64,000 bases of DNA from Diplonema papillatum (taxonomy: Eukaryota > Euglenozoa > Diplonemea > Diplonemida > Diplonemidae): the NCBI GenBank assembly GCA_030068145.1, contig JAPJBO010000805.1, positions 1-64,000 of the forward strand, in the 5' to 3' direction. Positions 51,265-61,900 of this stretch are shown here, in pieces. The position numbers and the translations under genes are program-made. Each line of letters starts with the position of its first letter. Within the stretch, counting starts at the first letter, position 1. The notes below the pieces were generated by a model. It had not been told where the DNA came from and ran no database searches. It was given only the letters and a program-made list of their open reading frames with translations.

Positions 51265-51780
51265 TCAGGCATGCTGCCCGCAGCGTTGCTCCGTTGCTAC
51301 GTGCCTGTTCCTTGGCTTGCTGTATGGCGGGGGTGACAACGCTTTGGGTTGCGTGCGCTGGTTAGGTGTGGGACGCGCACGTTGCTGGGCAAGATGCATA
51401 GGTTGGCGGCTGTTCAGGTTCTTGCTCAGGCAGGGGACGTCGCACAAGTTGGTTGCAAGGTGCGGGTTGCTGCACCGGCTCGTGGTTCTCCGGGGCAAGT
51501 GGCTCAACGAGGATGACGGCGCTGTTGTCGCTGTCACTGGAGCGTCTCTTACTCCTTGACACAGCCAAGTCAGTGGTCGCCCTCCGCGCACTTGCTTAAG
51601 TGCAACTTCCTTCGTTCTGCGTTGGAGCTTTGGCCGAACTCCCCTCCGCAGCTGTTGCATGAGAGCTTCGCTTCGTCGTCGCTGAAGCATTCGCTTGTTC
51701 AGCATCGAGATCGCGGCATTGTTTTCGTTACAGTTTCCTCCTTTCTGTGCACACTTTTTTCCAAGGAGTCTTGCATTCAT
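51265..51780 (-). CDS. Possible upstream exon(s) of the minus-strand gene
   Basis: Two overlapping minus-strand frames (51780-51265 and 51568-51362) are open. The first begins with a Met and is Arg/Lys-rich; the second is Pro/Glu/Ser-rich and looks more protein-like. A splice between them and the exon at 51234 is plausible, but I could not fix the sites. Confidence 0.25.
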   Translation of the reverse strand: MNARLLGKKCAQKGGNCNENNAAISMLNKRMLQRRRSEALMQQLRRGVRPKLQRRTKEVALKQVRGGRPLTWLCQGVRDAPVTATTAPSSSLSHLPRRTTSRCSNPHLATNLCDVPCLSKNLNSRQPMHLAQQRARPTPNQRTQPKALSPPPYSKPRNRHVATEQRCGQHA

Positions 51781-51894
51781 CCTAAATCCGATACTAGAGG
51801 TATGCTAATAGCTGTGTCGAGCCAACCCCACTTTTTCGGGGGTCCGCGGGCGAAGCCCGGCAGCACTTTTTTGTAGTGAGATTTAGGAAGTAGT

Positions 51895-52190
51895 CAATTC
51901 CCTCGCTCCGGGTTTTTCTCGACCCGTGATTTGGCACCGGATATTTTGCACACTTCGGGGCTGGAGGCCGGCTGAGGACCTTTTCCCGGTCGAAAACGAT
52001 ATTCGGGGTTTGTTGGTTTTCGGGTCACCGTGGGTAGCTTGACCGTCATCAGTCTGCCAGAACTTTGCTTCTCCGAACTTTGCTTCACCAGAACTTAGCG
52101 TCGCCCGAACTTTGCTTCACCAGAACTTAGCGTCGCCCGAACTTAGCTTCGCCCGAACTTTACTGTTACCCGAACTTTAACTGCTGCCTC
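51895..52190 (+). repeat. tRNA-derived SINE body, copy 2, with GAACTT tail
   Basis: Shares CCCGGTCGAAAA and GTTTGTTGGTTTTCGGGT with copy 1 and ends in about nine units of CCNGAACTTNGCNTCGC. Confidence 0.6.
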
Positions 52191-52344
52191 TAGTCTCGCT
52201 TTGGGCGACGCATGTTGATGCATCCAAGGACTTGCAGGAGTTTTGCATTTTCCATTGTGTATCCTTTTTCTGCTGTGACGACCAGGTTTCGATGCCTCAA
52301 CAACGATGTCCGCCTACGGTGTGCATATGAGTGAAACCGTCTTT

Positions 52345-53215
52345 TTTCGGAGGCCCTAGGGGGAAATAACTATTTTTTACCGGGAAACAAGAGTGCTTTT
52401 TTCCCCCCGAGGGCTGTTTTCGCCCGAGGGCGTCAGCCCGAGGGCGAAAACAGCCCGAGGGGGAAAAGTTGGCCCGAAAAAATGTTTTCCCCGAGGGCGA
52501 AGCCCGAGGGGAAAACATTTCTTGAGGGCCAACACACTCTTTTTCCCGGTAAAACGTGATTTTTTTTCCGGGTGTGTACGTTTTTTTCCCGACCACAGCG
52601 CAAAGCAAGAAACGTCACCAGATCTAAGCATGTGTGCAGGCAAATAACGACTAATGTGGGGATGTGAAAGTCTATGGGCACACATACACACGCCCACATA
52701 CACGCACACACCATGACTACAAGTGCTGTGCACTCGTCTCTGCTACTGCAGGGCGAGCGCGTTCCTTTTCACCACGACTCATGCTTGATGACACAGAATT
52801 GGATGAGAAGCTCTTGCTATGGCGCTCTGTCAACAGATTTTCGTGGGTGCTGTCACTTTTGGACATCTGTTGCCTGCAGGTTGCCTTTAGGAAAGTCCGA
52901 AAAATGGCGCTTTGTTTCCGGGAAAAAAAGTACAACCCCTGCTGCAGGACAGGAGTATTTCATCAAAAATCATGCTTGATGACGCAGAGCAGGACCAGCA
53001 GCTCTTGGCATGGCGCTCTGTCGGCAGTTTTTCGTGGTTTCCATCGTTTTTAGACACCTATTGGCTGTAATTTGCCTTTAAGAATATCCGGGAAATCGTG
53101 CTTTTTTGCCGGGAAAGCATTTTTTACCATCCCGGGAACCATGGACCGATACATGGGGAGGAGGGAAAAAAAGTACACACCCGGAAAAAATAACTATTTA
53201 TTCTCGAGAGAAAGG
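52345..53215. mobile_element. Foldback element with internal palindromes and duplicated core
   Basis: Ends AATAACTATTTTTTACCGGG and the complement of CCGGAAAAAATAACTATTT. Inside are two strong hairpins (GGGCTGTTTTCGCCC with its complement at about 52405-52455; ATGTTTTCCCC with GGGGAAAACAT at about 52482-52528) and a core of about 190 bp present twice (about 52782-52925 and 52970-53115). Confidence 0.6.
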
Positions 53216-53317
53216 TAAAGGGGGGTCGAACAATAACAGTTATTTGACACACGTCTGGTTGTCTAAAACACTCCCACAATTTGATCCTGCTACTGTTCGG
53301 CTACCCGGAACTTTTGT

Positions 53318-53341
53318 TATTATTCGACAAATCGAATAATA
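53318..53341. repeat. Perfect 10-bp hairpin TATTATTCGA
   Basis: TATTATTCGA and its complement around a 4-nt loop, next to a 15-C run at 53356. Probably an edge of a mobile element. Confidence 0.5.
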
Positions 53342-53460
53342 GCACAGTGTTATACCCCCCCCCCCCCCCTTTAGTTTACTGCCTGTCACCTGACTTTTCC
53401 GCATCTCTCTAGGGCTACTTTTCTGCACTACAGACGGACTTTTCTGCACTACAGACGGAC

Positions 53461-55403
53461 GGAGGCTCCCAGAAGGTCTTGTCGATCAGGTTGGACGAGG
53501 CGTCGAAAATCGCGAAGAGGGCGGGCAAGTTGCCCCTGCCGCAGGAGAAAAAGGAGAGGATTCACGCTTCGGTCGTGATCCCGAAGGCGATGTACGGGGT
53601 GGAGGTACAGGGGCCGGAGAAGAAGCAGCTCGCACAGTTGACAGCTGCAATTGAAAGGGGACTTGCAGGTAGGGATAGGCGGGGTCGATGCGCCGCGATT
53701 AGCCTCTCGCTCGTGAGGAAGGGTCACTTGGTGGATCCACCGGTGGCCGTGCACTACCGACGAGTCATGACGTGGATGGCACTGATGAGGAATTCGGAGA
53801 GGTGCAGGGCGCACATGCAAGCGGCGGCCCGCGTCTTTCCCTGCCCGAGCACCTCGGGGCCGGTACACTTGCTTGACGGGACGTTAGAGGCCATGAAGTG
53901 GCAAAGGACGGGTCCGTGGTCGATCCGAATTCCCGACGACCATACAGACGAAACGGAGACGGGCGACGGGCGAGGGAAGGACGTCGATCTGAGGACACTG
54001 GGCGACCTCCAGGAGCTGGGCACCTGGCGCGCGAAGCCCTGAGGCTCTGGCAATGGCGGAACATCGACAGGAAGGATTGGCGAGGGCGTGGACCGCAACG
54101 CAACGTTGCGACTGCTGGAAGTAGGGCGCGGGAAAGGGGAGGCTAGGGAAGAGCGCGGAGCGACTGCCGTCAACCTTAGCGCGTATGAACGAGGTGTGCT
54201 CAGGCACATCATGGCGGATGCAGTGCTGCCGCAGACGCGGCTGCACCAACGGAAGATGCAGCCGAGCGCAACGTGCAAGTCAGGAGGACGAGGACCACCT
54301 ACACATGTGGTGGCGATGTGAAGAGTGGGACGACGTATGCGGTAACCGCGCTAGAATGGCAGGAATGGCCGAAGTGTATGTCCGTTTGCGGGATCAAACC
54401 GAAGAAGAGAGAACAGGAGGTGAAGGAGCAGGGGCATGGGTCTGCAGGGGCTTGACGCGCCAACTAGTCAACATTGTGCAGGGCATGATGGTCCAGATCA
54501 CCCTGGAGAGGCAGAGGAGGGACAAGAAGCCGGTGCAGCGGGAAAACGACGAACGAGGGCTTGCATATCCTTGGGAGTGGGCGCCGCAGGAGACGGAAGT
54601 GATCCAGAATTCACTGGCGGAATACATGGCCAAAAACTGGAAGCATGGAAGGGCGCTATACTTAGCGCTGGCGCATTGGCTGGAGAGTTTGCGTTGGGCC
54701 AAGAGCGAGGAAGAGATGGCGGTGACGTTCATAGAACTCGCCGTCGACTTTGAAGTCGAATCCGGAATGGACCTGCCGCGACGCGGACAGAAGGCGGTTG
54801 GACCGGAAGACGCAGAGGACGGAAAGGAGGACGCAGGCCAGAAAGAGGAGCTGCGCTCGCGGGGAAAATGAGGACGCTGTTGGGGATGCTCAAGACGCTC
54901 CAAGGAACCCACGATGGGGAGCTTTTGCCGGCAAGAAAGAAATCAATAGGTTGGCTTCGGCGGCTCGGTGCGTCAGGACGGTGGACGGAGGGTCTGGAGA
55001 GGCGCTGTATCCTGGGCAGAGATACCCTGCAAGCGCTGCGAGGGCTCGAGGTGTCGGCAGGAGAGTACACGAAGGCAGAACACGGAAAGGTACAAGCAGA
55101 GCGCAGGGAAGACGGGGAGCGACTAGGAAAGTTCGATTTCAAAAAGTGGTACCCATCGGACGAGGAAAGGGGGCGACGGGCCCAGAAGTGGTTCACCTTA
55201 GCGGAACAGGAGAGTCAGGCGGGACGAGGAGGGAGGAGCTCGAAGAGGAACAACACCCAGGGCAAGGAAGTGTCACGAGGCGCGCCGAGGCAGAGGGCGC
55301 GAGCCAGGATACGAAGGCGGGGCAGCGCACACGAGGCCGGCCGGCTCTGAAGAGACCCGCGCCGCAAGCGGCGCGGGCAGCACAGAGTGCCAGGGCAACG
55401 TAA
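53461..55403 (+). pseudogene. LINE family 2 ORF2 C-terminal part, several frameshifts
   Basis: 53461-54042 reads the post-RT region (VIPKAMYGVEVQGPEKKQL is typical of LINE sequence after the palm). The zinc-knuckle region DEDHLHMWWRC (about 54279-54311) is in another frame. It continues with FIELAVDFEVESGMDLP (about 54732-54785), then a third frame with LLPARKKS...LRRLGA (about 54920-54975). At least three frame changes. The ELAVDFEV and LP..K...LGA blocks match the family 1 protein. Confidence 0.7.
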
Positions 55404-55814
55404 GAAGGAAGTCGAGGAGATTCAAATAGCACAGCAGGATGCCCGAGCCGAGGCGGCCGACGGACCACAGAGGCAAAAGGCAGAACAGGAAAGGCGGGCG
55501 CGGTCGGTACGAGAAGCGACAATCGCGGATACGGTAGCGAGTACAGAGCAGTCGACGCGCAGACGAGCAGCAAAGCGGCCCGCGGTGGCACAGACCGAAG
55601 AAGCCCGTGAGGCAGGGAGTGAAGACGAAGTGATGCAAGACGAAGGGGAAGCGCGAAGCGACCAGCCCGGACGGACCAACAAGACGCAAGACCAGGCGAC
55701 CAAGAGAAGGAGGGACGCGACCCAGAGACCCGGGCTAAGTAGTCTGGAACTAGTGTGATGGACCTTTCTTCGGAGGGGCTCACGCACTCAAAGATAGACT
55801 TATATGCACTATGC
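53461..55814 (+). mobile_element. LINE family 2, 5'-truncated copy with target duplication
   Basis: Begins inside the region after the RT core and ends before a repeat of CTACAGACGGAC (53449-53460 and 55815-55826), the probable 12-bp target duplication. The target itself is a tandem repeat of CTTTTCTGCACTACAGACGG. Related to, but distinct from, the LINE at 1-9742. Confidence 0.75.
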
Positions 55815-55983
55815 GCTACAGACGGACTTTTCTGCACTCGTGACTTTTGTGTTTTCTAGGTGCACAAACGGGGGGAAGGGCAGGAAACACAAGTGTGGGT
55901 CATTCTGGACCGCTCCGAGGCGCTTTTGATGATGTCTAAAGGAGAAAAGGAAGGTGACGAGGGAACGCCAGCGGCACTAGTCA

Positions 55984-56277
55984 TCAGACCCTGGAAATGG
56001 AAGTTTGCGTTGCTGGTGCGCTGCCAAGATTGAGGGCGGAGCCCGAGCCCATGGTGATGTTGTACACCACACTAGTGGTGGCAAGACCAGCAGACGGAAC
56101 AGCCTGCGATGGAAGGCAGCAACGGGAGCTGCGATTCGCTCTTACCCTCCTCTTTGTGTGCATGAATCCAATGAGTTCCTCGTACCTCTTTTCGTACTTG
56201 CCCCTGCTAGCCTCCGCTAGTAGGTCTCCATGAGCAAGTTGCGCCACGACATCCTTTTCGCTTTCGGCATCCCCCAC
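55984..56277 (-). CDS. Unidentified minus-strand open frame
   Basis: 97 codons reading VGDAESEKDVVAQLAHGD, then EASRGKYEKRYEELIGF, which looks protein-like and helical. It follows a possible acceptor on its upstream side. It could be an exon or a recombinase-like fragment; not recognised. Confidence 0.3.
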   Translation of the reverse strand: MGDAESEKDVVAQLAHGDLLAEASRGKYEKRYEELIGFMHTKRRVRANRSSRCCLPSQAVPSAGLATTSVVYNITMGSGSALNLGSAPATQTSISRV

Positions 56278-56355
56278 CTGGTGTGCAAGTAGCCCTCTCG
56301 TGATGCAGAAAAGTCAGTGGACCGGCAGTAAAGCTATGTTCTTCACTCGAGAACG

Positions 56356-56443
56356 TCGTTTTCTTGCACTCGGGTTTTCCAGATTGCCACTCGAGCCCTA
56401 CGGGCTCTCGTGGCAATCTGGAAAACCCTCGTGCAAGAAACGA
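56356..56443. repeat. 88-bp near-perfect hairpin
   Basis: 43-nt arms (56356-56398 and 56402-56443) pair with only about three mismatches around a 3-nt loop; the stem includes TTTTCCAGATTGCCAC. It could be a foldback tip or a small-RNA precursor. Confidence 0.75.
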
Positions 56444-57003
56444 CTTTTCTTCTCTCGTAGAATAAATAGCTATTTCTGCACGTTTTTCCAGTGCCACAAG
56501 TGGCCGTAGGCCACCCCCTGACGAGAACTATGCGAGAATTGTCGCAAACCCGCAAACGCGCACTTCCTGACTCGCCAGCCACCACAACTCTGCAATATTG
56601 TGGAGCAACAACCGCGAATCGCCTGAAAGGCTCTCTATGCAAGACTGTTGCTGCTGGCCTGTATCCGTCTCTGTTCAGACTGCTGCTTCTTCCAAAAGCA
56701 CACCGACCGTGTGCAGTTGTGCCTCACACAGCGACAGGAGAGGGCCCAGCACGATGGGCTGGCAAGTGAAGGTCGCAAATGATTGGATCTGGCCAGGCTA
56801 AACAAGGTAAGCGCCACCGCTCTAATAGCGAAGAAGATGCAGAAGTATACGCAGGCTCGCCGCACCAGCCGTACGTCCTTACTCGTCCTTTTTCGTCGAC
56901 AATTTTGAAAAAGCAGCAACCCTACACCCGCCCTCCGACTGAGCATTCGAGGAGCTTAGAATGTACAGGATGGAGGCGCGGGATCAGCTTCGAACGAGCA
57001 CGA

Positions 57004-57105
57004 TTGGCTCGTTGATGTTGTCAGAAAAGTCTCCTCAGCGGAATCCGAACCCCAGGACTCTTAGATAAAACGTCAGGCTGGCTGGTTTCAAACATGCGGT
57101 CAGCC
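57004..57105 (-). repeat. tRNA-derived SINE fragment, second family, copy 2
   Basis: Minus strand GGGGTTCGGATTCCGCTGAG and the downstream GAGACTTTTCTGACAACATC match the fragment at 49495-49605. It overlaps the first in-frame ATG of the following gene. Confidence 0.5.
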
Positions 57106-57150
57106 AAAAACCTCGATGCACAGAGCTCGCGTGGAGACAAGAGAGACAGA

Positions 57151-58500
57151 ATGACTCGTGCACGGAAGCATTATGCGCCAAAAAGCAACACACATGCTGT
57201 GCAAAGTCGAACCAACTTGCGGACTGTGACTACAGATGACCACGCCGCCCGCAAGGTTCAGCGAGTCTGGAAGGACTACATCAGGCAGCGAAGGCAACAG
57301 AGAATGTCTGCTGCCTTGCGTGTAGTCTCTCGTTTTGTGCCAACTTTGCGTCCTTGGTTGCAGAGTGCTGTAAGGTGGAGAAAAGTCATCGGAGCTTTCT
57401 CACGTGCAAAGCTGTCTGGCATGCGGCGATTTGCTCTTTGCCGCCTTTCCTTTGCCCGCTCGCTGGCTTGTCTTGTGGCACGATTGAGAAGGGGTCAGGT
57501 TGGTCGAAAGAACATGCGGTTAGATTGGATGGCCAGAGAAGAGTTACAGCTGCTTGACCGGCATGAGAGACTTCAAAGAGCCTATCTGCAACGAAACGAA
57601 ACGTGCGAAAGCAACCACAACGCTCGAGGGGTCACTGCGTTTCTTGGTCGAACAAGAATGAAAACCCAGTCTGCGAGCGAGTCTATCTGCAGTTCGACAG
57701 AAGTTTCCAGGTACGAGCATCTGGAGTGGGAGGTCGCAGCATACGTCCACCTACGCTGCAGAGAAAAGAAGGAGCGCCTTTGGTTGGTTAAGCAGTGGGC
57801 CAACACCTTTTGCGGCATGGTTCAGTCGTATCAAGCCGTCTGCTCCCTCTGTGCCACAATTCCCTCTGTGTGGGTGCATGACTTGGCAGCGTGTCACCTG
57901 GCTCCCGAAATAGGGCACTTCCAAGGTATCATTTTTGCTCTGGCTGGTGGCATGCGTCAAGAGGCTGATTCGAGGGCCGAAATGCTGCAGAAAGAAGAGA
58001 TCCGACGCTCACAAATTCAGACCTGGCTCCTTCTGCGTAAGAACACAGTTTTGGAGCGATATTCTGATCACTGTTTGGATGATATGAAGATCCTGCCACA
58101 CTCGAATGCCGACCAACACCAAGTGGCATCCCCACCGAGTAATGCCAACTACAACGTCCCTCCCTTTGTAGCATCAGCCCGGTTGATGGCGGCCAAGAAA
58201 GCTGCCTTGTGGGGGCTTTCTCAGGAGGCAGTGTGGCATGCTCTGCGACCGTTGCCTAAGACAGTACGTGTTCGATTCTCCTTAAAATCAGCATCTCGGG
58301 ATTTGCGGCCAAGCCGCAACAAGCCCATGTATTCACCGGCCGCGGTTGTGTGGGAAAATAAACAGCACCTTGATCGCTTAGTCGACACCTGGATGAAGTT
58401 GCACTACAATCAGCAAGTGGATCCACCAGTTATTACAGTGCATCCCCCATACAGCTCACGACAAGCAGGTTCTTGTCCTCGTAGGCAGGGGTGTCCATAG
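57151..58500 (+). CDS. IQ-motif protein of unknown function
   Basis: Single-exon frame, 449 residues from the ATG at 57151. An earlier ATG at 57094 would add 19 residues, but it lies in a SINE remnant, so I prefer the later one. AARKVQRVWKDYIRQRRQQR near residue 35 fits an IQ motif (VQxxWKxYxxxR), which binds calmodulin or related EF-hand proteins. The rest is basic and helical in the first third, with no other domain recognised and no signal peptide. Codon use is balanced and unlike the GC-rich elements. Real gene likely; function inferred only from the IQ motif. Confidence 0.6.
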   Translation: MTRARKHYAPKSNTHAVQSRTNLRTVTTDDHAARKVQRVWKDYIRQRRQQRMSAALRVVSRFVPTLRPWLQSAVRWRKVIGAFSRAKLSGMRRFALCRLSFARSLACLVARLRRGQVGRKNMRLDWMAREELQLLDRHERLQRAYLQRNETCESNHNARGVTAFLGRTRMKTQSASESICSSTEVSRYEHLEWEVAAYVHLRCREKKERLWLVKQWANTFCGMVQSYQAVCSLCATIPSVWVHDLAACHLAPEIGHFQGIIFALAGGMRQEADSRAEMLQKEEIRRSQIQTWLLLRKNTVLERYSDHCLDDMKILPHSNADQHQVASPPSNANYNVPPFVASARLMAAKKAALWGLSQEAVWHALRPLPKTVRVRFSLKSASRDLRPSRNKPMYSPAAVVWENKQHLDRLVDTWMKLHYNQQVDPPVITVHPPYSSRQAGSCPRRQGCP

Positions 58501-58946
58501 GGGTTGCTTCATCTTGCAACAAGGCTCTGACACGCCCGCTCTATTTCACCGTGCACTTCAGCACGAGAAAGCAAAAAGGCTCACCGCTTCCGCAGTTAGT
58601 CTATTTAGCTACTTTGTCAAAGAATGAAAAAACCTGGCTGTTACTTTACTTTTTCGCGATGGACTTCTGCTTTCTTCCCGTAGTTTCAACACGGCCTTGA
58701 ACACTCGACAACTGACTCCTTGCGTAAAAGAGCAGCTGCGCTAGACTGTGAGTTAGCATGCAGAGAAACTGTGGCGTTCAGCCACCTTAGCCGAAGAGAA
58801 CAATTCGACGCAGTTTTTAGGAGAGTCCTTTCCGCAAGCTGGGTTGAAATGAGCAACTAATTGCTCCTCTTACCCTGTTGCATTCTTTGTCCGGAAAGTA
58901 CTTTTAGGATTGTGTGAGTCACTTATCTTCCCTAACCAGGTGTGCA
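58501..58946. other. Intergenic stretch; possible 5' UTR splice acceptor
   Basis: No gene. CCCTAACCAG/GTGTGCA lies eight bases before the ATG at 58947 and looks like a branch point plus acceptor, so the next gene may have an intron in its 5' UTR. Confidence 0.4.
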
Positions 58947-61900
58947 ATGCAAACCAAATGCTCGTCCCTGCTTGGACTCTTTGCCGCCTTGCTCGTGCAT
59001 GATGCGGCTGGAGACGCTGAATTCGACTGCATGGCAAAGGAATATGCATACGAATTCGCACAACAGCTACAAGGCTGGCGCGGTGCCGTTGCTATGAAGG
59101 AAGTATTCGACTCGCTCGAGCTTGCGTCAGAATGTGGGATGACTTTCAACAGTTCGACCTTCACATATGCGAAGAAAGTTCCAGCATTTGAAGTCACGGC
59201 CAATATTGTGCACCACGTGTGCCCTGTGCGTGGGTCTGACGACGTTAACACAAGAGGCAGGGGTTCAGAAAAGCTTCCGTTTGAGACAATCCAAGCAGCA
59301 GTGGACTCGATCAGGCGCCTTCGTGCACACGGAACAGGCAAAGAGAAAGAGCCTGCGACGGTGGTCCTCCGAGAAGGTAAGCACAGGCTGCGTGAGACGC
59401 TCAACCTGACCGTCAAGGACTCTTTCCTTACGATTCAAAACTACGCAGGCGAGGTGCCCACAATTTCTGGCACAGTGCCCCTGAGAACTTCGTGGGTGCC
59501 CGAAACGAATTTACCAGGCAACGCATACTCCACCCAGCTATCAGATGACGCCCCGCGTATCCTTGCTCTCCGAGTAAACCACACCCAACGTGGCTTTAAA
59601 GCCACCTTTCCGAACCGCAACCCGGAACTTTCCCTGTTCCCGGACGGTTGGGTGACAAATGACACAAACGGCCGCTGGTATTGGAATGCCCCGAAGCCAC
59701 CGAAGACAAAACAGGTGTTCGTTCACAACGACAGCCCGCTGATCGAGGAGAAGGTAACGTACAAGGACTACGCATCAGGTGTCAACGGTACCTGTGAGAT
59801 CTTCACTCCCCCTGTGTCTTTCTTCTGTAGCAAAAGTCCTGCAGACGGGCATGGGGCACCCCTGTTCATGGTCCCTGGGGGCATCCAAGTGAACGACAGT
59901 GTTGGTCTCAAAAAGTACCAGAACACGGAGAAAGCGGTATTTCAGGTATGGCGCCCAGGGCACTGGAATTCGCTGATGTTCAACGTCGAGTCCTACGACA
60001 TGGCAACAAACAACTTCTCGTATGGCATCGGCGGGTTCCAAGGAGCTCAGGGATCAGCAACAGGTACAATTTTTTCTGGGTTCACAACATGCAGCTTCGC
60101 CTCCGTGCAACGACGAGAGAAAAGGTCGTTGGGGCAGCAGCTGATCCGGCCGGGAGGCACAGGGTTTGCAACAACGGCAGGTTATTTCGGCCGGAAAAAA
60201 GATTATGAAAAAAACTGATAGTCCGCCGGCTGACTTTTAGAAGGCCGGCCGATCAGACCAATTCATATCTTCCTGGAGACAGTATTTGTTACGAGAAGTG
60301 GGACCCAGTGGAAGTACCGCGAGCTAAGGACCGTCACAGCCGCAGTCGAGCCGACAGCAAAGCAGCAGAAAGTCCAGACTGTAGTGAATCTGGCGAAACG
60401 TAGTGTAAGCAGTACCTCCCTGAATACCAGTTCAACCTATGCTGCAACGTTGGGATGCCATGTCCTACCAGAAGGTTTAACTTAATAGTTGTCGGTTATC
60501 AACCCTCCCTGCTCCGCTCCTGCTCCTGTGTTTGGATTTTCTGCTACTGCTGATCTGGCCTGATGCTGCGCTCCGAGCTTCCCTGTCAAGGGCTTGTTTC
60601 CGGCTCTTTTGCGCTCTTGAATCCTATGACTTGGGATTTCCTGCTTGCCCGCTCGCTCCTGGGTTCCCTTCTCCGTTAAGGGGGAGACCTTGTTGACATC
60701 CCGTGCCGCTCTCTTCCTTTTGCGCGGTTCCTGGGCTGATTTTGGAGGAAAGGGCTGAAGAGAAGGGGGGCCTTGGCGTGTCTTCTGCGTCGGCCTCCTG
60801 CCGCGCTCGCAGCCTCTTTTGCTCCGCGTCCTTTCTGCGTACCTCTGCAAGGCGCTCTGCCTCGGCCGCCTCCCGCTCTCGTCGATCTTGCAGATCAGCC
60901 CGCGGCTGTCGCTTGCGTGGCCTCTCGCCGGGCCAGCACCTGCGGGCCTCCGCCCTCTACTGCTCCGCCTCGGCGTGAAGAAGTGTGCAGCGGCCTCAGC
61001 CTCCTGCGCTGCCGCTGCCCGGCCTCCCTCTCCTGCGCGTCTGCGAGGGGGCCGCATCCTTCGGTGCGGGGGCTTGAGTCCGTCGATGAGCTGCACGCTC
61101 GCCACCCACGCGGTCCAAACGGTGTTGTACCCCGCCTCGAGCTCCTGCAAAAGCTCCGTCCGGTACAGGTTGGGCAATTTGAGTGGCCGCCCTGCGCTCC
61201 CGACACCATCGCGTCCCCGGCCAACGGGGATACCGGGTGAAGCCCCCCCTTCCTTTGCACCCGTCCCGACCTCACGATGGGGGTGCCTGCGTGTTGCCCC
61301 CCCCAAAAAAAAAACGGAAGCGGCCCCCTTGCTGCCGGTTGCGTTCCCAAATGGAGGGCGTGCCCTTTTTTCATCTGCACCTGCGGCGAATGCGCGAACA
61401 CAGCTCCGATCGCTCTTTTCTACATTTTTTGACACCAGGTTTTCCCGGTGTTTGACACCGGGACACCAGGTTTATGAAGTCCCCTGGGCCAAACCATGTA
61501 GCAGTGTACAGAGATTTGCAGAGTCTCCCCTGTGGCAGCTTAGGCTCATGTCTTCTTCACATCTTGCGGGTTTGGGTTTGCGGGTTTGCTGACCTCTTTT
61601 TTGCAGATGGTCACAACAAGTCGAAGCAGAAACAACAAATAACCCAACAGGAGCGGAGTGGTACATAGAAGATGTTTTCGAAGAGCTGGACAGCTCGCAG
61701 GAGTACTACTACAACGAGACAGAGCGCAAACTTTACTACGTTTACAATGCAACAAATGGTACCCCCCCACCGGCTGATCTTCCATTTGATGCTGTCGTGC
61801 TCGAAACACTGATCTCTCTTGTAGGCACCCAGAAGGACCCAGTCCAGCAGGTTGTTTTGCAGGGGATCACAATAGCGGATGCTGGACCAACGTACATGTC

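Noticed and set aside
57094-57150. ATG at 57094 as start of the IQ-motif protein
   Set aside because: It lies in a SINE remnant; the next in-frame ATG at 57151 is the better start.
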